DNA of 64,000 bases from Hyphomicrobiales bacterium (lineage in GTDB: Bacteria > Pseudomonadota > Alphaproteobacteria > Rhizobiales > Xanthobacteraceae): the NCBI GenBank assembly GCA_003169835.1, contig PNAI01000048.1, positions 56,494 through 120,493 of the forward strand, in the 5' to 3' direction. The position numbers and the translations under genes are program-made. This document shows positions 9,305 to 17,320 of the stretch, piece by piece. Numbering within the stretch: the first letter of the stretch is position 1; each line of letters begins with the position of its first letter. Below the pieces are notes generated by a model. It worked only from the letters and a program-made list of their open reading frames with translations, was not told where the DNA came from and ran no database searches.

Positions 9305-10927
9305 ATGATCCGCCGACTTGCCGCACTCTCGTTTGTCTTGCTCGCCGGCCTGTTGAATGCAGGCGGGCCGGCGGCTGCGCATCCGCACGTCTGGGTGACC
9401 ATGACGAGCGAAGTGGTCTACGCGCCCGATGGTTCGGCGACCGGCGTGCGGCAGGTGTGGACGTTCGATGACATGTACTCGGCGTTCGCCACGCAGGACA
9501 TCGACGCCAAGGTGAAGGGCGAGTTCAGCCGCGAGGAGCTCGCACCGCTTGCCGAGGTCAATATCAGTTCGCTCAAGGAGTACGATTATTTCACTTACGG
9601 CAAGGCGAACGGGTCGAAGCTGGCGTTTGCCGCTCCGGTGGACTATTGGCTCGAGTACAAGGACACGTTGCTCACATTTCATTTCACACTTCCGTTCGCG
9701 AAACCGGTGCGTGTCGCGCGGCTGGAACTCGAAGTCTTCGATCCGGAATTTTTCATCGACTTCAGTTTTGCGGAGAAAAATCCGGTCGCGCTTGCCGGCG
9801 CGCCGGAGCAATGCAAACTCAAAGTCCATCGGCCGGAAGACCCAAGCACACAAGGTGCGCAAGTCTTGCCTGACGCACAGGCCAGTCAGCCCGACACGAT
9901 GAATTACGGCGCGCAGTTCGCCAATCGGATTTTGGTCGAGTGTCCGTTCACGACCGCGAGCCTGATCGATGAAGCTACGGCGCAGCCGCTCGGCACGCCA
10001 CGTGCGCAAGGCACGCAACCTCCGGGCGGCGGGCTTGTCGGCTGGGTGCTTGCGAAGCAGGCGGAATTCTATCGTCAGATTTCGGGAATGATCCGTGCTG
10101 CGAAGGCAGACGGCAGCGCGATCTGGGGGCTGCTTGGCCTGTCGTTCCTCTACGGCGTCTTTCATGCCGCCGGGCCCGGCCATGGCAAGGCTGTGATTTC
10201 GTCATACATGGTCGCAAACGAAGAAACCTGGCGGCGCGGCGTGGTGCTCTCTTTTGCCTCTGCGATGCTGCAGGCGGTCGTGGCGGTGCTACTCGTGGGC
10301 GTTGCGGTATTGGTGTTCAAGGCCGCCACCAAAACGATGTGCGATACCGAACGCGTCATCGAGATCGCGAGCTACGGTCTGATCGCGCTGGTCGGAGCGC
10401 GTTTGCTATGGGTCAAGGGGCGCGCATTCTCCAGTGCCTTGTTCGCGCTGGATCGGCCGCTGCAGCCGGCGGGGGCCGCGGTCACGCTGCAACCCCCGCA
10501 CGACCATGATCACGCGCATTGTGATCATGATCACGCCGCGGCGTGGGGGCATGCGCACGGACCGGAGCCGGAGGAGCTGGCCGGACCGGGTGGCTGGAAA
10601 CGCGGGTTGTCAGCGATCGTGGCCGTGGGATTGCGGCCGTGTTCGGGTGCGATCCTGGTGCTGGTGTTCGCGCTGGCGCAGGGTTTGTTCTGGGTTGGTG
10701 TCTCCTCGACCTTCGTGATGGCGCTCGGCACTGCGATCACGGTCGCCGCCATCGCAACGCTTGCGGTGGCTGCAAGATCGTTCGCACAAAAGTTTGTGAG
10801 CGCGCGCGCGGGCTACGGCATGCTGCTGATGCGCGGCGTCGAAGTCGGCGCGGCGGTGGTCATCGTGCTCTTCGGTACGCTGCTGCTGTTCGGTTACATG
10901 GTCGCCGAGCGCGGCGCTTGTCTTTAG
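9305..10927 (+). CDS. DUF1007 - NicO family nickel/cobalt transporter fusion
   Basis: A 540-residue protein from ATG 9305; a longer in-frame start at 9236 would bury the signal peptide. Residues 1-25 are a signal sequence ending before AHPHVWV, the start of the DUF1007 periplasmic domain (to about 220). From about 270 onward come six membrane segments of the NicO/RcnA family, with GVFHAAGPGHGKAVISSY and VGLRPCSGAILVLVFAL. A His/Asp-rich loop near residues 398-420 (about ten His) should bind metal. It moves Ni2+ or Co2+ across the inner membrane; direction is uncertain. It converges on the cobalt-type nitrile hydratase operon with 3 bases between, suggesting cobalt supply or homeostasis for that enzyme. 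Upstream, CAAGTT/AACTTG half-sites lie at 9212-9217 and 9228-9233. Confidence 0.87.
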   Translation: MIRRLAALSFVLLAGLLNAGGPAAAHPHVWVTMTSEVVYAPDGSATGVRQVWTFDDMYSAFATQDIDAKVKGEFSREELAPLAEVNISSLKEYDYFTYGKANGSKLAFAAPVDYWLEYKDTLLTFHFTLPFAKPVRVARLELEVFDPEFFIDFSFAEKNPVALAGAPEQCKLKVHRPEDPSTQGAQVLPDAQASQPDTMNYGAQFANRILVECPFTTASLIDEATAQPLGTPRAQGTQPPGGGLVGWVLAKQAEFYRQISGMIRAAKADGSAIWGLLGLSFLYGVFHAAGPGHGKAVISSYMVANEETWRRGVVLSFASAMLQAVVAVLLVGVAVLVFKAATKTMCDTERVIEIASYGLIALVGARLLWVKGRAFSSALFALDRPLQPAGAAVTLQPPHDHDHAHCDHDHAAAWGHAHGPEPEELAGPGGWKRGLSAIVAVGLRPCSGAILVLVFALAQGLFWVGVSSTFVMALGTAITVAAIATLAVAARSFAQKFVSARAGYGMLLMRGVEVGAAVVIVLFGTLLLFGYMVAERGACL

Positions 10928-10930
10928 TTA

Positions 10931-11317
10931 TTAATTGAAATCTTCCGGGCGCAATTCGATCGGCTTGCCGTGCGGCGTGCGGTCGGCGGCGTGATCCCAC
11001 GCATTGTAGTAGCGCGTGAGCGTATCGCGGCTGGTAATGTTCTTCTCCGCGACCAGACGCTCAAGCGCATTGAGCCAATGGCGGTAATAAGTTTCGCCGG
11101 TGTCGGGATCGCCGGCCGTTTGTGCCCGTTTGATTTCCGCTGCGAGCGTTGCCGCCCATTCGGCCCAAGTGAACAAGTCCCGATCATAGAGCGCGAGCGT
11201 CATCGCGAACGCCTGTGCCTCCCATGGCTCGCGGAACACCGGGCCTTCCGAATCGTGCGGGATGCTCGGCATCGCTGCGATTGCGCGGCAGGCGGCGGCG
11301 GGGTCGATATTCGTCAT
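10931..11317 (-). CDS. Nitrile hydratase accessory/activator protein
   Basis: A 128-residue protein of the nitrile hydratase activator family (homologous to the beta-subunit N-terminus), which escorts the alpha subunit for cobalt insertion and cysteine oxidation in cobalt-type enzymes. The features are PVFREPWEAQAFAMTLALYD, FTWAEWAATLAAEI and YYRHWLNALERLV, ending near TPHGKPIELRPEDF. I chose ATG 11317, one base after the beta-subunit stop (TGA-C-ATG); the upstream ATG at 11350 would overlap the beta gene. It is the last gene of the alpha-beta-accessory operon. Confidence 0.88.
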   Translation of the reverse strand: MTNIDPAAACRAIAAMPSIPHDSEGPVFREPWEAQAFAMTLALYDRDLFTWAEWAATLAAEIKRAQTAGDPDTGETYYRHWLNALERLVAEKNITSRDTLTRYYNAWDHAADRTPHGKPIELRPEDFN

Positions 11318-11318
11318 G

Positions 11319-11978
11319 TCACGCCGGTTCCAGATACGGTTCGAACGCATCGACCGAAATCTTGATGGTCGGATCGGCGTCGTCGCCCCACAATTCGCGG
11401 CTTTCGAACACTACGGTGTAGAGCCATTGCGGATTCTCGCCCCGGTCGATGGCGGCGGTGTCGGGAAACACATGACAACCGTGCAGCCGCTCGACCACGC
11501 CGACATGTCCGCGCACATAGCGTGGCAGGCGGGTGTGGGTCTTGGGATGGATGTTCTTTGCGCGCACGCGGTCGCCGGGCGCAAAGCGCGCGGGTGTATT
11601 CGTCGGCCGCCCATAGGAGCCGCGCGTCATGCCGCCCTGGACAACGTCCAGTGTGAGCTTGCGCTTGAGTTCTTTGGGTGGATGCAGCGCGTGGCCGGCG
11701 GCGAGTTCGTCGGCGCTCGCGATCCCGTGGGTCACCACGTTGTACTCCATCGCAAGCTGCCAGCGCTGGTAGTACGAGGCAGCGAGGTAATCCTGCGGCG
11801 GCAGCCGTTCCTGGGCTGCGCGCGACATATCGATGTTCCAAGCGCCGGCGTAACCCATGGCGCGGTTCATGGCGAGCACGCGGGCTTCCCACGGCGCATG
11901 AAAGACAGGCTCGTCCGGTTCGGGCTCCACCTTGCCGAAGCCGTCCATGCCGCCCATGTCGTGTACGCTGTCGGTCAC
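11319..11978 (-). CDS. nthB: Nitrile hydratase subunit beta
   Basis: A 219-residue beta subunit of nitrile hydratase, which with alpha hydrates nitriles to amides in the cytoplasm. The N-terminus MTDSVHDMGGMDGFGKV is diagnostic. The SH3-like C-terminal domain carries FAPGDRVRAKNIHPKTHTRLPRY, the HVGVVERLHGCHVFPD strand pair and LYTVVFESRELWG. Length matches the family (about 220). The start is GTG at 11978 with a TAGGGA ribosome site 6 bases upstream, and the gene lies 9 bases after alpha. Confidence 0.95.
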   Translation of the reverse strand: MTDSVHDMGGMDGFGKVEPEPDEPVFHAPWEARVLAMNRAMGYAGAWNIDMSRAAQERLPPQDYLAASYYQRWQLAMEYNVVTHGIASADELAAGHALHPPKELKRKLTLDVVQGGMTRGSYGRPTNTPARFAPGDRVRAKNIHPKTHTRLPRYVRGHVGVVERLHGCHVFPDTAAIDRGENPQWLYTVVFESRELWGDDADPTIKISVDAFEPYLEPA

Positions 11979-11987
11979 GCGATATCC

Positions 11988-12665
11988 CTAAGGTTGCTTC
12001 GGAAAGCCGGTGCCGATCATGGAATCGCGGGTCACGAGTTCTTCCAGGCGCTCCGTGCTCCAGCCTTCGGTGCCGGCGGGCTGCATGGGCAATACAAGAA
12101 AGCGCGTTTCCGCGGTCGAATCCCAAACGCGAATTTCGGTTTCTTTCGGCAGTACGACTCCGAAATCCTTGAGCACGCCGCGCGGGTCCTTGACCGCGCG
12201 CGAGCGATAAGGCGCGGACTTGTACCAGACCGGCGGTAGCCCCAGCATTTCCCACGGATAGCAGGAGCACAGCGTACAAACGATCATGTTGTGGCGCGCG
12301 TGTGTGTTCTCGACCACGACCAGATGATCGCCGACGCGGCTGGCGTGGCCGAGCGCGCCGACGGCCTTTGAGCCGTCTTCCAGCAGCGCGCGCTTGAAGG
12401 CGGGATCGGTCCAGGCCTTGGCGACGACGACCGCGCCGTTGCGCGGGCCGATCTTGGTCTCGTAGGCCTCGATGATGGCGTCGAGCGTCGCCGAATCGAC
12501 GTATCCCTTCTCGGTCAGGATCGATTCGAGCGCGCGCACGCGCAGCTGCGTTTCGGAAAGCTCCGAGCCGTGCTCGTGACCGTGCGCGTGGTCATGATGA
12601 TGATCGTGGTGATGGCCATGGTCGTGTCCATGGTGATGGTGGTCATCGTCCTTACCGGGAGCCAT
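11988..12665 (-). CDS. nthA: Nitrile hydratase subunit alpha, cobalt type, with His-rich N-terminus
   Basis: A 225-residue alpha subunit. The metal site is C130-T-L-C133-S-C135; Thr between the first two cysteines is the cobalt-type signature (iron enzymes have Ser). [30 protein letters not shown] and [15 protein letters not shown] are classical. Residues 9-32 form an unusual tract holding 16 histidines among Asp and Gly, probably a disordered metal-binding tail. The start ATG at 12665 leads straight into this tract; an open frame extends to 13010 but opposes the TRAP gene. It begins the alpha-beta-accessory operon and converges with a NicO transporter. No amidase for the product amide is adjacent. 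Confidence 0.95.
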   Translation of the reverse strand: MAPGKDDDHHHHGHDHGHHHDHHHDHAHGHEHGSELSETQLRVRALESILTEKGYVDSATLDAIIEAYETKIGPRNGAVVVAKAWTDPAFKRALLEDGSKAVGALGHASRVGDHLVVVENTHARHNMIVCTLCSCYPWEMLGLPPVWYKSAPYRSRAVKDPRGVLKDFGVVLPKETEIRVWDSTAETRFLVLPMQPAGTEGWSTERLEELVTRDSMIGTGFPKQP

Positions 12666-12788
12666 GGGTCCTGCCTCAAGCGCCTCATTGTGTCGGTATC
12701 CGCGAAAGCGGATGATCAAGTATCCTCCGCACCGGCGGTGAAGTCGAGACCGCCTTTGGGGCGCCAATCGGGATTGGTGGAGATGGCA

Positions 12789-13313
12789 ATGCGCGTGACG
12801 GACCTTGCCGATCGCATCGATCGCTGCAATGCGGCGATCGGGCGGACGGCGGCGTGGGCGGCCCTGTTCATCGTGGTCGTCCAATTCGCCGTGGTGGTGC
12901 TGCGCTATGCGTTCGGCATCGGGTCGATCTGGCTTTCGGAATCGATCATGTATGGCCACGCCACATTGTTCATGCTGGCCGCGGCTTGGACGCTGCGCGA
13001 AAATGGACATGTGCGGGTGGACATCTTCTACAGCGAAGCGTCGGTGCGCTCGAAAGCCATGATTGATCTTGCGGGCGCGCTACTGCTGCTGCTTCCGTTC
13101 ATGCTGGTGCTGCTGGCGTTCGCGGTGCCGTATGTAGCGCGCTCATGGACGATTCTGGAACGCTCGCGCGAGACCAGCGGGTTGCCTGCGGTGTTTGTGC
13201 TCAAGACGCTGATCCCGACATTCGCGATTCTGTTTGTGCTGCAGGGTATTTCGCAGGCAATCCGCGCGGCGAATGTGCTGGCGGGTAGCGACACCGCGGG
13301 CGGCGCGCGCTGA
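12789..13313 (+). CDS. TRAP transporter small permease subunit (DctQ-like)
   Basis: A 174-residue membrane protein of the TRAP small-subunit family, which pairs with the large permease for Na+-driven uptake of organic acids. It shows four hydrophobic segments (about 20-40, 53-70, 90-112 and 134-155) and the family motifs [22 protein letters not shown] and [16 protein letters not shown] 12789 has GGAG 6 bases upstream; ATG 12783 lies too close to it. It diverges from nitrile hydratase alpha (about 120 bp) and ends 7 bases before the large subunit. No DctP binding protein is adjacent, which is unusual for a TRAP locus. Confidence 0.87.
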   Translation: MRVTDLADRIDRCNAAIGRTAAWAALFIVVVQFAVVVLRYAFGIGSIWLSESIMYGHATLFMLAAAWTLRENGHVRVDIFYSEASVRSKAMIDLAGALLLLLPFMLVLLAFAVPYVARSWTILERSRETSGLPAVFVLKTLIPTFAILFVLQGISQAIRAANVLAGSDTAGGAR

Positions 13314-13320
13314 GGATCAT

Positions 13321-14712
13321 ATGGCCCTTCCCGAAATTCTCGCCGTACTCATGGTGGCAGCTGTCGTCGGCCTCCTGATGTTCGGCTATCCGGTGGCGCT
13401 CACGCTCGGCGGCGCATCGCTTATCTTTGCCGGCATCGGGCACTTCGCCGGGGTGATGGATTTCAGTCTGCTCGGTGCGCTGCCGGCCCGCGTCTTCGGT
13501 GTGATGACCAACGAAGTGCTGCTGGCGATTCCTCTGTTCGTGTTCATGGGCGTGATGTTGGAGCGCTCGGCAATTGCAGAGGAACTCTTGGAGACCATGG
13601 GCCGGCTGTTCGGCACGCTGCGCGGGGGATTGGGGATTTCGGTGACGCTGGTTGGCACATTGCTCGCCGCCGCCAAAGGCGTCGTCGGTGCGACCACCGT
13701 GACCATGGGTCTGATCACGCTGCCGGCGATGTTGCGGTATGGCTACGACAAACGGCTCGCGGCGGGCACAGTTGCTGCTACGGCGACGCTGGCGCAGATT
13801 TTTCCGCCGGCGACTGTGTTGGTGCTGCTCGGCGATCAGCTTTCACACGCGTACCAGGCGGCGCAGCTTGCGCAGGGAAACATCGCGCCGGCGTCGGTGA
13901 CGGTGAGCGATCTCTTTGCGGGAGCCATCGTGCCAGGGTTCGCGCTGGTCGCGCTCTACATTCTCTTTCTGATTTTCATGGCGGTGTTTTTCCCGAAAAC
14001 CTCGCCGGCCATTCCACTCGAACCGGGCGCGCCCAAAGGCTTTGCAATGGCGCGGCGCGTCGTCGAAGTGATGGTCGCGCCACTTGCACTCATTCTGGCG
14101 GTGCTCGGCTCCATCCTGGGCGGCATTGCGACGCCGACGGAAGCCGCCTCCATTGGAGCTCTGGGTGCGGCGCTGCTTGCGGCGCGGCGCGCGCGGCTTG
14201 GCGAGGTTCTTGCGCCGGTGGTGCGCAAGACCGCGCAGATCACCAGCATGATTTTTGTCATTCTGATCGGAGCGACGTTGTTCAGCCTGGTGTTTCGCGG
14301 CCTCGGCGGTGACGACATGGTGCATCGCGCGCTGTCCGATCTGCCGGGCGGTACGGCGGGCGCGATCCTGGTGGTCATGCTCGCGCTGTTTCTGCTCGGA
14401 TTCGTCATGGACGCCTTCGAGATCATCTTCGTGGTGGTGCCGATCGTCGCGCCGATCTTGCTCACGATGCCCGGCGTTGATCCGGTGTGGCTCGGCATCA
14501 TGATGGCGCTCAATCTGCAGACTTCGTACATGCATCCGCCGCTCGGGCCGACGCTGTTCTACCTGCGGGGCGTTGCGCCGCCCGAGATCACCACATGGAA
14601 TATTTACGTCGGCGTCATCCCGTTTGTGCTGATCCAGCTTTTCGCGCTGGTCGTGCTGTGGTACGTGCCGGGGCTTGCGACGGCGTTGCCGCATGCGCTT
14701 TATGGGCGGTGA
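13321..14712 (+). CDS. TRAP transporter large permease subunit (DctM-like)
   Basis: A 463-residue integral membrane protein with about 12 hydrophobic segments, the transport subunit of a TRAP system. Motifs include FGYPVALTLGGASLIFAGIG, NEVLLAIPLFVFMGVMLERS, AAKGVVGATTVTMGL, IPLEPGAPKGF and the C-terminal NLQTSYMHPPLGPTLFYLRG. ATG 13321 directly follows the small subunit stop. The SYMHPPLGP segment resembles permeases annotated for mannitol, chloroaromatic or dicarboxylate uptake. A hairpin repeat begins a few bases after the stop and could act as a transcription terminator. Confidence 0.92.
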   Translation: MALPEILAVLMVAAVVGLLMFGYPVALTLGGASLIFAGIGHFAGVMDFSLLGALPARVFGVMTNEVLLAIPLFVFMGVMLERSAIAEELLETMGRLFGTLRGGLGISVTLVGTLLAAAKGVVGATTVTMGLITLPAMLRYGYDKRLAAGTVAATATLAQIFPPATVLVLLGDQLSHAYQAAQLAQGNIAPASVTVSDLFAGAIVPGFALVALYILFLIFMAVFFPKTSPAIPLEPGAPKGFAMARRVVEVMVAPLALILAVLGSILGGIATPTEAASIGALGAALLAARRARLGEVLAPVVRKTAQITSMIFVILIGATLFSLVFRGLGGDDMVHRALSDLPGGTAGAILVVMLALFLLGFVMDAFEIIFVVVPIVAPILLTMPGVDPVWLGIMMALNLQTSYMHPPLGPTLFYLRGVAPPEITTWNIYVGVIPFVLIQLFALVVLWYVPGLATALPHALYGR

Positions 14713-14716
14713 ATCT

Positions 14717-14773
14717 TTATCCCTCCCCTCTTAGGGGAGGGTGGCTGGCCGAAGGCCAGCCGGGTGGGGTGAT
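14717..14773 (+). repeat. Hairpin repeat, left copy of an inverted pair
   Basis: Two adjacent perfect hairpins: CCCTCCCCT-CTT-AGGGGAGGG (14721-14741) and GGCTGGCC-GAA-GGCCAGCC (14743-14761), followed by GGGTGGGGTGATC. The whole block recurs in inverted orientation at 15110-15164, with stem changes compensated on both arms. It resembles the REP/RPE-type palindromic repeats common in Bradyrhizobium-like genomes. It lies 4 bases after the TRAP large subunit stop and directly before the DUF559 start. Confidence 0.85.
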
Positions 14774-14774
14774 C

Positions 14775-15179
14775 ATGGCGAATGCGCGCGCGCGCCAATT
14801 GCGAAAATCGATGACTCCCCAGGAAGTGAAACTTTGGGCTCATCTTCGATCTTGGAAGTCTCGAGGCTTTCATTTTCGGCGGCAAGCTCCCCGCGATCGC
14901 TACATACTCGACTTCGTTTGTCTGCGTAAGCGGTTCATCGTGGAAGTCGATGGGGGTCAACATGCATTCGAATCTCATGCAAATCGTGACGGAGTCCGAG
15001 ATATCCATTTTATGTATGAGAATTTTAAAGTACTGAGGTTCTGGAATAGCGATGTCGATCAAAATCTAAATGGTGTGCTTGAAACGATTGATCGTGAAAT
15101 TCGAGCACAATCCCCCCACCCGGTCGGCTTCGCCGACCACCCTCCCCCGTTGGGGAGGGATAAAATACTATGCGCATGA
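14775..15179 (+). CDS. DUF559 domain protein (Vsr/restriction-endonuclease-like fold)
   Basis: A 134-residue protein with the DUF559 nuclease-like domain: RARQLRKSMTPQEVKLWAHL, then GFHFRRQAPRDRYILDFVC, then KRFIVEVDGGQHA. The D...ExD-type pattern (Asp in ILDFVC, Glu-Val-Asp in VEVDGGQH) matches the Vsr/PD-(D/E)XK catalytic core. The start ATG 14775 lies right at the end of the left hairpin repeat, and its last 20 or so codons (PHPVGFADHPPP...) are encoded by the right repeat. Gene plus repeats look like a compact mobile unit inserted between the TRAP and SDR genes. Function unproven; nuclease activity is inferred from fold. Confidence 0.85.
   Translation: MANARARQLRKSMTPQEVKLWAHLRSWKSRGFHFRRQAPRDRYILDFVCLRKRFIVEVDGGQHAFESHANRDGVRDIHFMYENFKVLRFWNSDVDQNLNGVLETIDREIRAQSPHPVGFADHPPPLGRDKILCA
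15110..15164 (-). repeat. Hairpin repeat, right copy of an inverted pair
   Basis: The inverted counterpart of 14717-14773: CCCCCCACCCGG, then hairpin GGTCGGC-TTC-GCCGACC (15122-15138), then hairpin CCCTCCCC-CGTT-GGGGAGGG (15140-15159), then ATAAA. Both stems are perfect although their sequence differs from the left copy, so the changes are compensatory. The GGGGAGGG arm lies about 10 bases before the SDR start at 15170 and may serve as its ribosome-binding site. Confidence 0.85.
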
Positions 15180-15952
15180 AAGCATCCGAATTGTTCGATC
15201 TCAAAGGCCGCGTCGCGCTGATCACCGGCGCTTCGAGCGGGCTCGGCGAGCGCTTTGCCGAGGTGCTGGCCGCGAATGGGGCGTCCGTCGTGCTGGTGGC
15301 GCGGCGCGCGGACCGGCTGAAGGCGCTGCAAGATCGGATCACAAAAACCAGCGGACGGGCGATTGCGGTCGAAGCCGACGTGCTTGATCGCAACGCGATG
15401 ACGCGCGCCTTCGCACAGGCGGAGAAGGCGTTCGGCACCGTCACGATCTTGGTCAATAGCGCGGGCATCGCGCACGCCACCCGCGCGGTCGATATCACGC
15501 CAGAAGAATGGCGGCGCATACTAAGCGTAGATCTCGACGCGGTGTTTTTCTGGGCACAGGAGGCGGCCAAGCGCATGCTCGCGGCCGGCAAGAAGGGCGC
15601 GATCATCAACATCGCGTCCGTCGCGGGACTCGGTGTCTCCAAGGGGATCGCCGCCTATGCCACCGCCAAGGCCGGCGTGGTGCAACTCACCAAGGCGCTC
15701 GGGCTTGAGCTCGCGTTCAAGGGCGTGCGGGTCAACGCCATCGCGCCGGGCTGGTTCATGACTGACATCAATCGTGAATTTCTTTCAAGCGAGGCTGGTG
15801 CTGCGTTGAAGCGCGAAATCCCCATGGGCCGCCTCGGCGAGCAGGGCGATCTCGACGGCGCGCTTTTGTTGCTCGCGTCTGACGCGGGAAGCTATATGGC
15901 CGGCACCACCATCGTCGTGGACGGTGGGCAGATCGTCACACTGCGGGGATAA
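15170..15952 (+). CDS. SDR family NAD(P)-dependent oxidoreductase
   Basis: A 260-residue classical short-chain dehydrogenase. The Rossmann motif TGASSGLG is near residues 20-27, NSAG near 104-107, catalytic Ser in INIASVAG, Tyr-x3-Lys in AAYATAKAG, and the C-terminal VVDGGQIVTLRG. Basic residues in VARRADR after the second strand favour NADP(H). The start at 15170 overlaps the DUF559 stop by 10 bases; ATG 15176 is an alternative. It is followed after 11 bases by an acyl-CoA dehydrogenase gene, so both probably act on one acyl-CoA pathway, with the SDR oxidising a hydroxyacyl intermediate or related alcohol. Confidence 0.92.
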   Translation: MRMKASELFDLKGRVALITGASSGLGERFAEVLAANGASVVLVARRADRLKALQDRITKTSGRAIAVEADVLDRNAMTRAFAQAEKAFGTVTILVNSAGIAHATRAVDITPEEWRRILSVDLDAVFFWAQEAAKRMLAAGKKGAIINIASVAGLGVSKGIAAYATAKAGVVQLTKALGLELAFKGVRVNAIAPGWFMTDINREFLSSEAGAALKREIPMGRLGEQGDLDGALLLLASDAGSYMAGTTIVVDGGQIVTLRG

Positions 15953-15963
15953 GAGGGCAATTC

Positions 15964-17175
15964 ATGGACTTCACGCTTTCGCCCGAAATCGAAAACCTTC
16001 GCCTGCGCACGCGCGCGTTTATCGAGGAGCACGTGCTGCCGCTGGAAGCGGACCCGATAAACTTCTCCGAGCATGAGAATATTCCCGATGAGCGGCTTGC
16101 GCCCGTGCGTGAGAAGGCGAAAATGGCGGGTCTGTGGGCGCCGCAATCGCCGAAAGCATTTGGCGGCATGGAACTGCCGATCGTCGCCTGGGCGGTGATG
16201 TACGAGGAGGCAGCGCGCTCGCTGTTCGGGCCGCTCGCGTTCAACTGCATGGCGCCGGACGACGGCAACATGAACGTGCTCGCGAAACTCGGCACGCCCG
16301 CGCAAAAGGAAAAATGGCTGCGGCCTATCGTCGATGGAAAAGTGCGCTCGGCGTTCGCGATGACCGAGCCCGCGCCGGGCGGCGGATCCGATCCGTCGAT
16401 GATCAAGACCTACGCAGAGAAGAAGGGCGACAAGTGGGTGATTCGCGGCCGCAAGTGGTTCATCACCGGTGCTGCGGCCGCCTCGCATTTCATTCTTGCG
16501 GCGCGCACTTCGGACGACAACCGCAAGGGCATCACGACGTTCCTCTATCACAAGGATCAGCCGGGCTGGAAAATCGTGCGCCGTATCGAGATCATGGGGC
16601 CCGAGGAACACGGCGGACATTGCGAGTTGGAATTCGACGGACTCGAAGTGCGCGACGAGGACGTGTTCGGCGGCATCGGCAATGGGCTGAAGGTCGTGCA
16701 AGTGCGGCTCGGCCCCGCGCGCCTGACGCACTGCATGCGCTGGAACGGCTGGGCCAAGCGTTGCATGGAGATTGCGCAGGAGTACGTGGAGCGGCGCGAG
16801 GGTTTCGGCGTCAAGCTCGCCGACCGCGAAAGCGTGCAGATCAAGCTCGGCGAGGTTGCGCACAATATCCAGATCGGGCGGCTGCTCACGATGCACGCGG
16901 CCTGGAAGCTCGATCAGGGCGATCGCGCGCGCAAGGAAGTGTCGATGGCGAAGGTTCACGTCGCCAATACGCTGCACCAGGCGGCGGACGTTGCGATCCA
17001 GCTCAATGGCGCGCGCGGCTATTCCAAGGACACGATCGCGGAATGGGTCTATCGCGCCGCCCGTGCCGCACGGCTCGTCGATGGCGCCGACGAGGTGCAT
17101 AAGATGGTGCTGGCGAAATTCCTGCGCGAGGAAGGCCGCGATTTCTGGAGCTGGAGCGCGGGGAACCGGATTTAG
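15964..17175 (+). CDS. Acyl-CoA dehydrogenase family protein
   Basis: A 403-residue FAD-dependent acyl-CoA dehydrogenase that introduces a 2,3-double bond into an acyl-CoA. Evidence is AFAMTEPAPGGGSDPSMI (FAD/substrate signature 1), RKWFITGAAAASHFILAART, the C-terminal QLNGARGYSKDTIAEWVYR (signature 2) and DGADEVHKMVLAKFL. In this ACAD10/11-like subgroup the catalytic base position differs from the classical Glu. The gene is preceded by AGAGGGCAATTC at a good ribosome-site distance and follows the SDR within 11 bases. Substrate chain length is unknown. Confidence 0.92.
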   Translation: MDFTLSPEIENLRLRTRAFIEEHVLPLEADPINFSEHENIPDERLAPVREKAKMAGLWAPQSPKAFGGMELPIVAWAVMYEEAARSLFGPLAFNCMAPDDGNMNVLAKLGTPAQKEKWLRPIVDGKVRSAFAMTEPAPGGGSDPSMIKTYAEKKGDKWVIRGRKWFITGAAAASHFILAARTSDDNRKGITTFLYHKDQPGWKIVRRIEIMGPEEHGGHCELEFDGLEVRDEDVFGGIGNGLKVVQVRLGPARLTHCMRWNGWAKRCMEIAQEYVERREGFGVKLADRESVQIKLGEVAHNIQIGRLLTMHAAWKLDQGDRARKEVSMAKVHVANTLHQAADVAIQLNGARGYSKDTIAEWVYRAARAARLVDGADEVHKMVLAKFLREEGRDFWSWSAGNRI

Positions 17176-17219
17176 CCGAACGATTTGCCCCCGTAATTGT
17201 GGCGGCACTCCAAACTTCC

Positions 17220-17236
17220 GACATTAATTTAATGTC
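17220..17236. promoter_or_regulatory. Small palindrome upstream of the lipoprotein gene
   Basis: GACATTAA-T-TTAATGTC is a perfect 8-bp inverted repeat around one central base. It is AT-rich within G+C-rich flanks and lies 84 bases before the lipoprotein start. It looks like a dimeric repressor or activator site, but no regulator is adjacent and no promoter boxes can be assigned with confidence. Confidence 0.3.
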
Positions 17237-17320
17237 ACTTGACCGTACGGACGCGTGAAGGACTAGATTGGTCACGTTACATCGCGTTGGATATTCCGAT
17301 TTTTTATGGAGGTTATTCCG

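Noticed and set aside
12666..13010. N-terminal extension of nitrile hydratase alpha upstream of the His tract
   Set aside because: It opposes the TRAP small-subunit gene, has no ribosome site and no similarity to alpha subunits; ATG 12665 is better.
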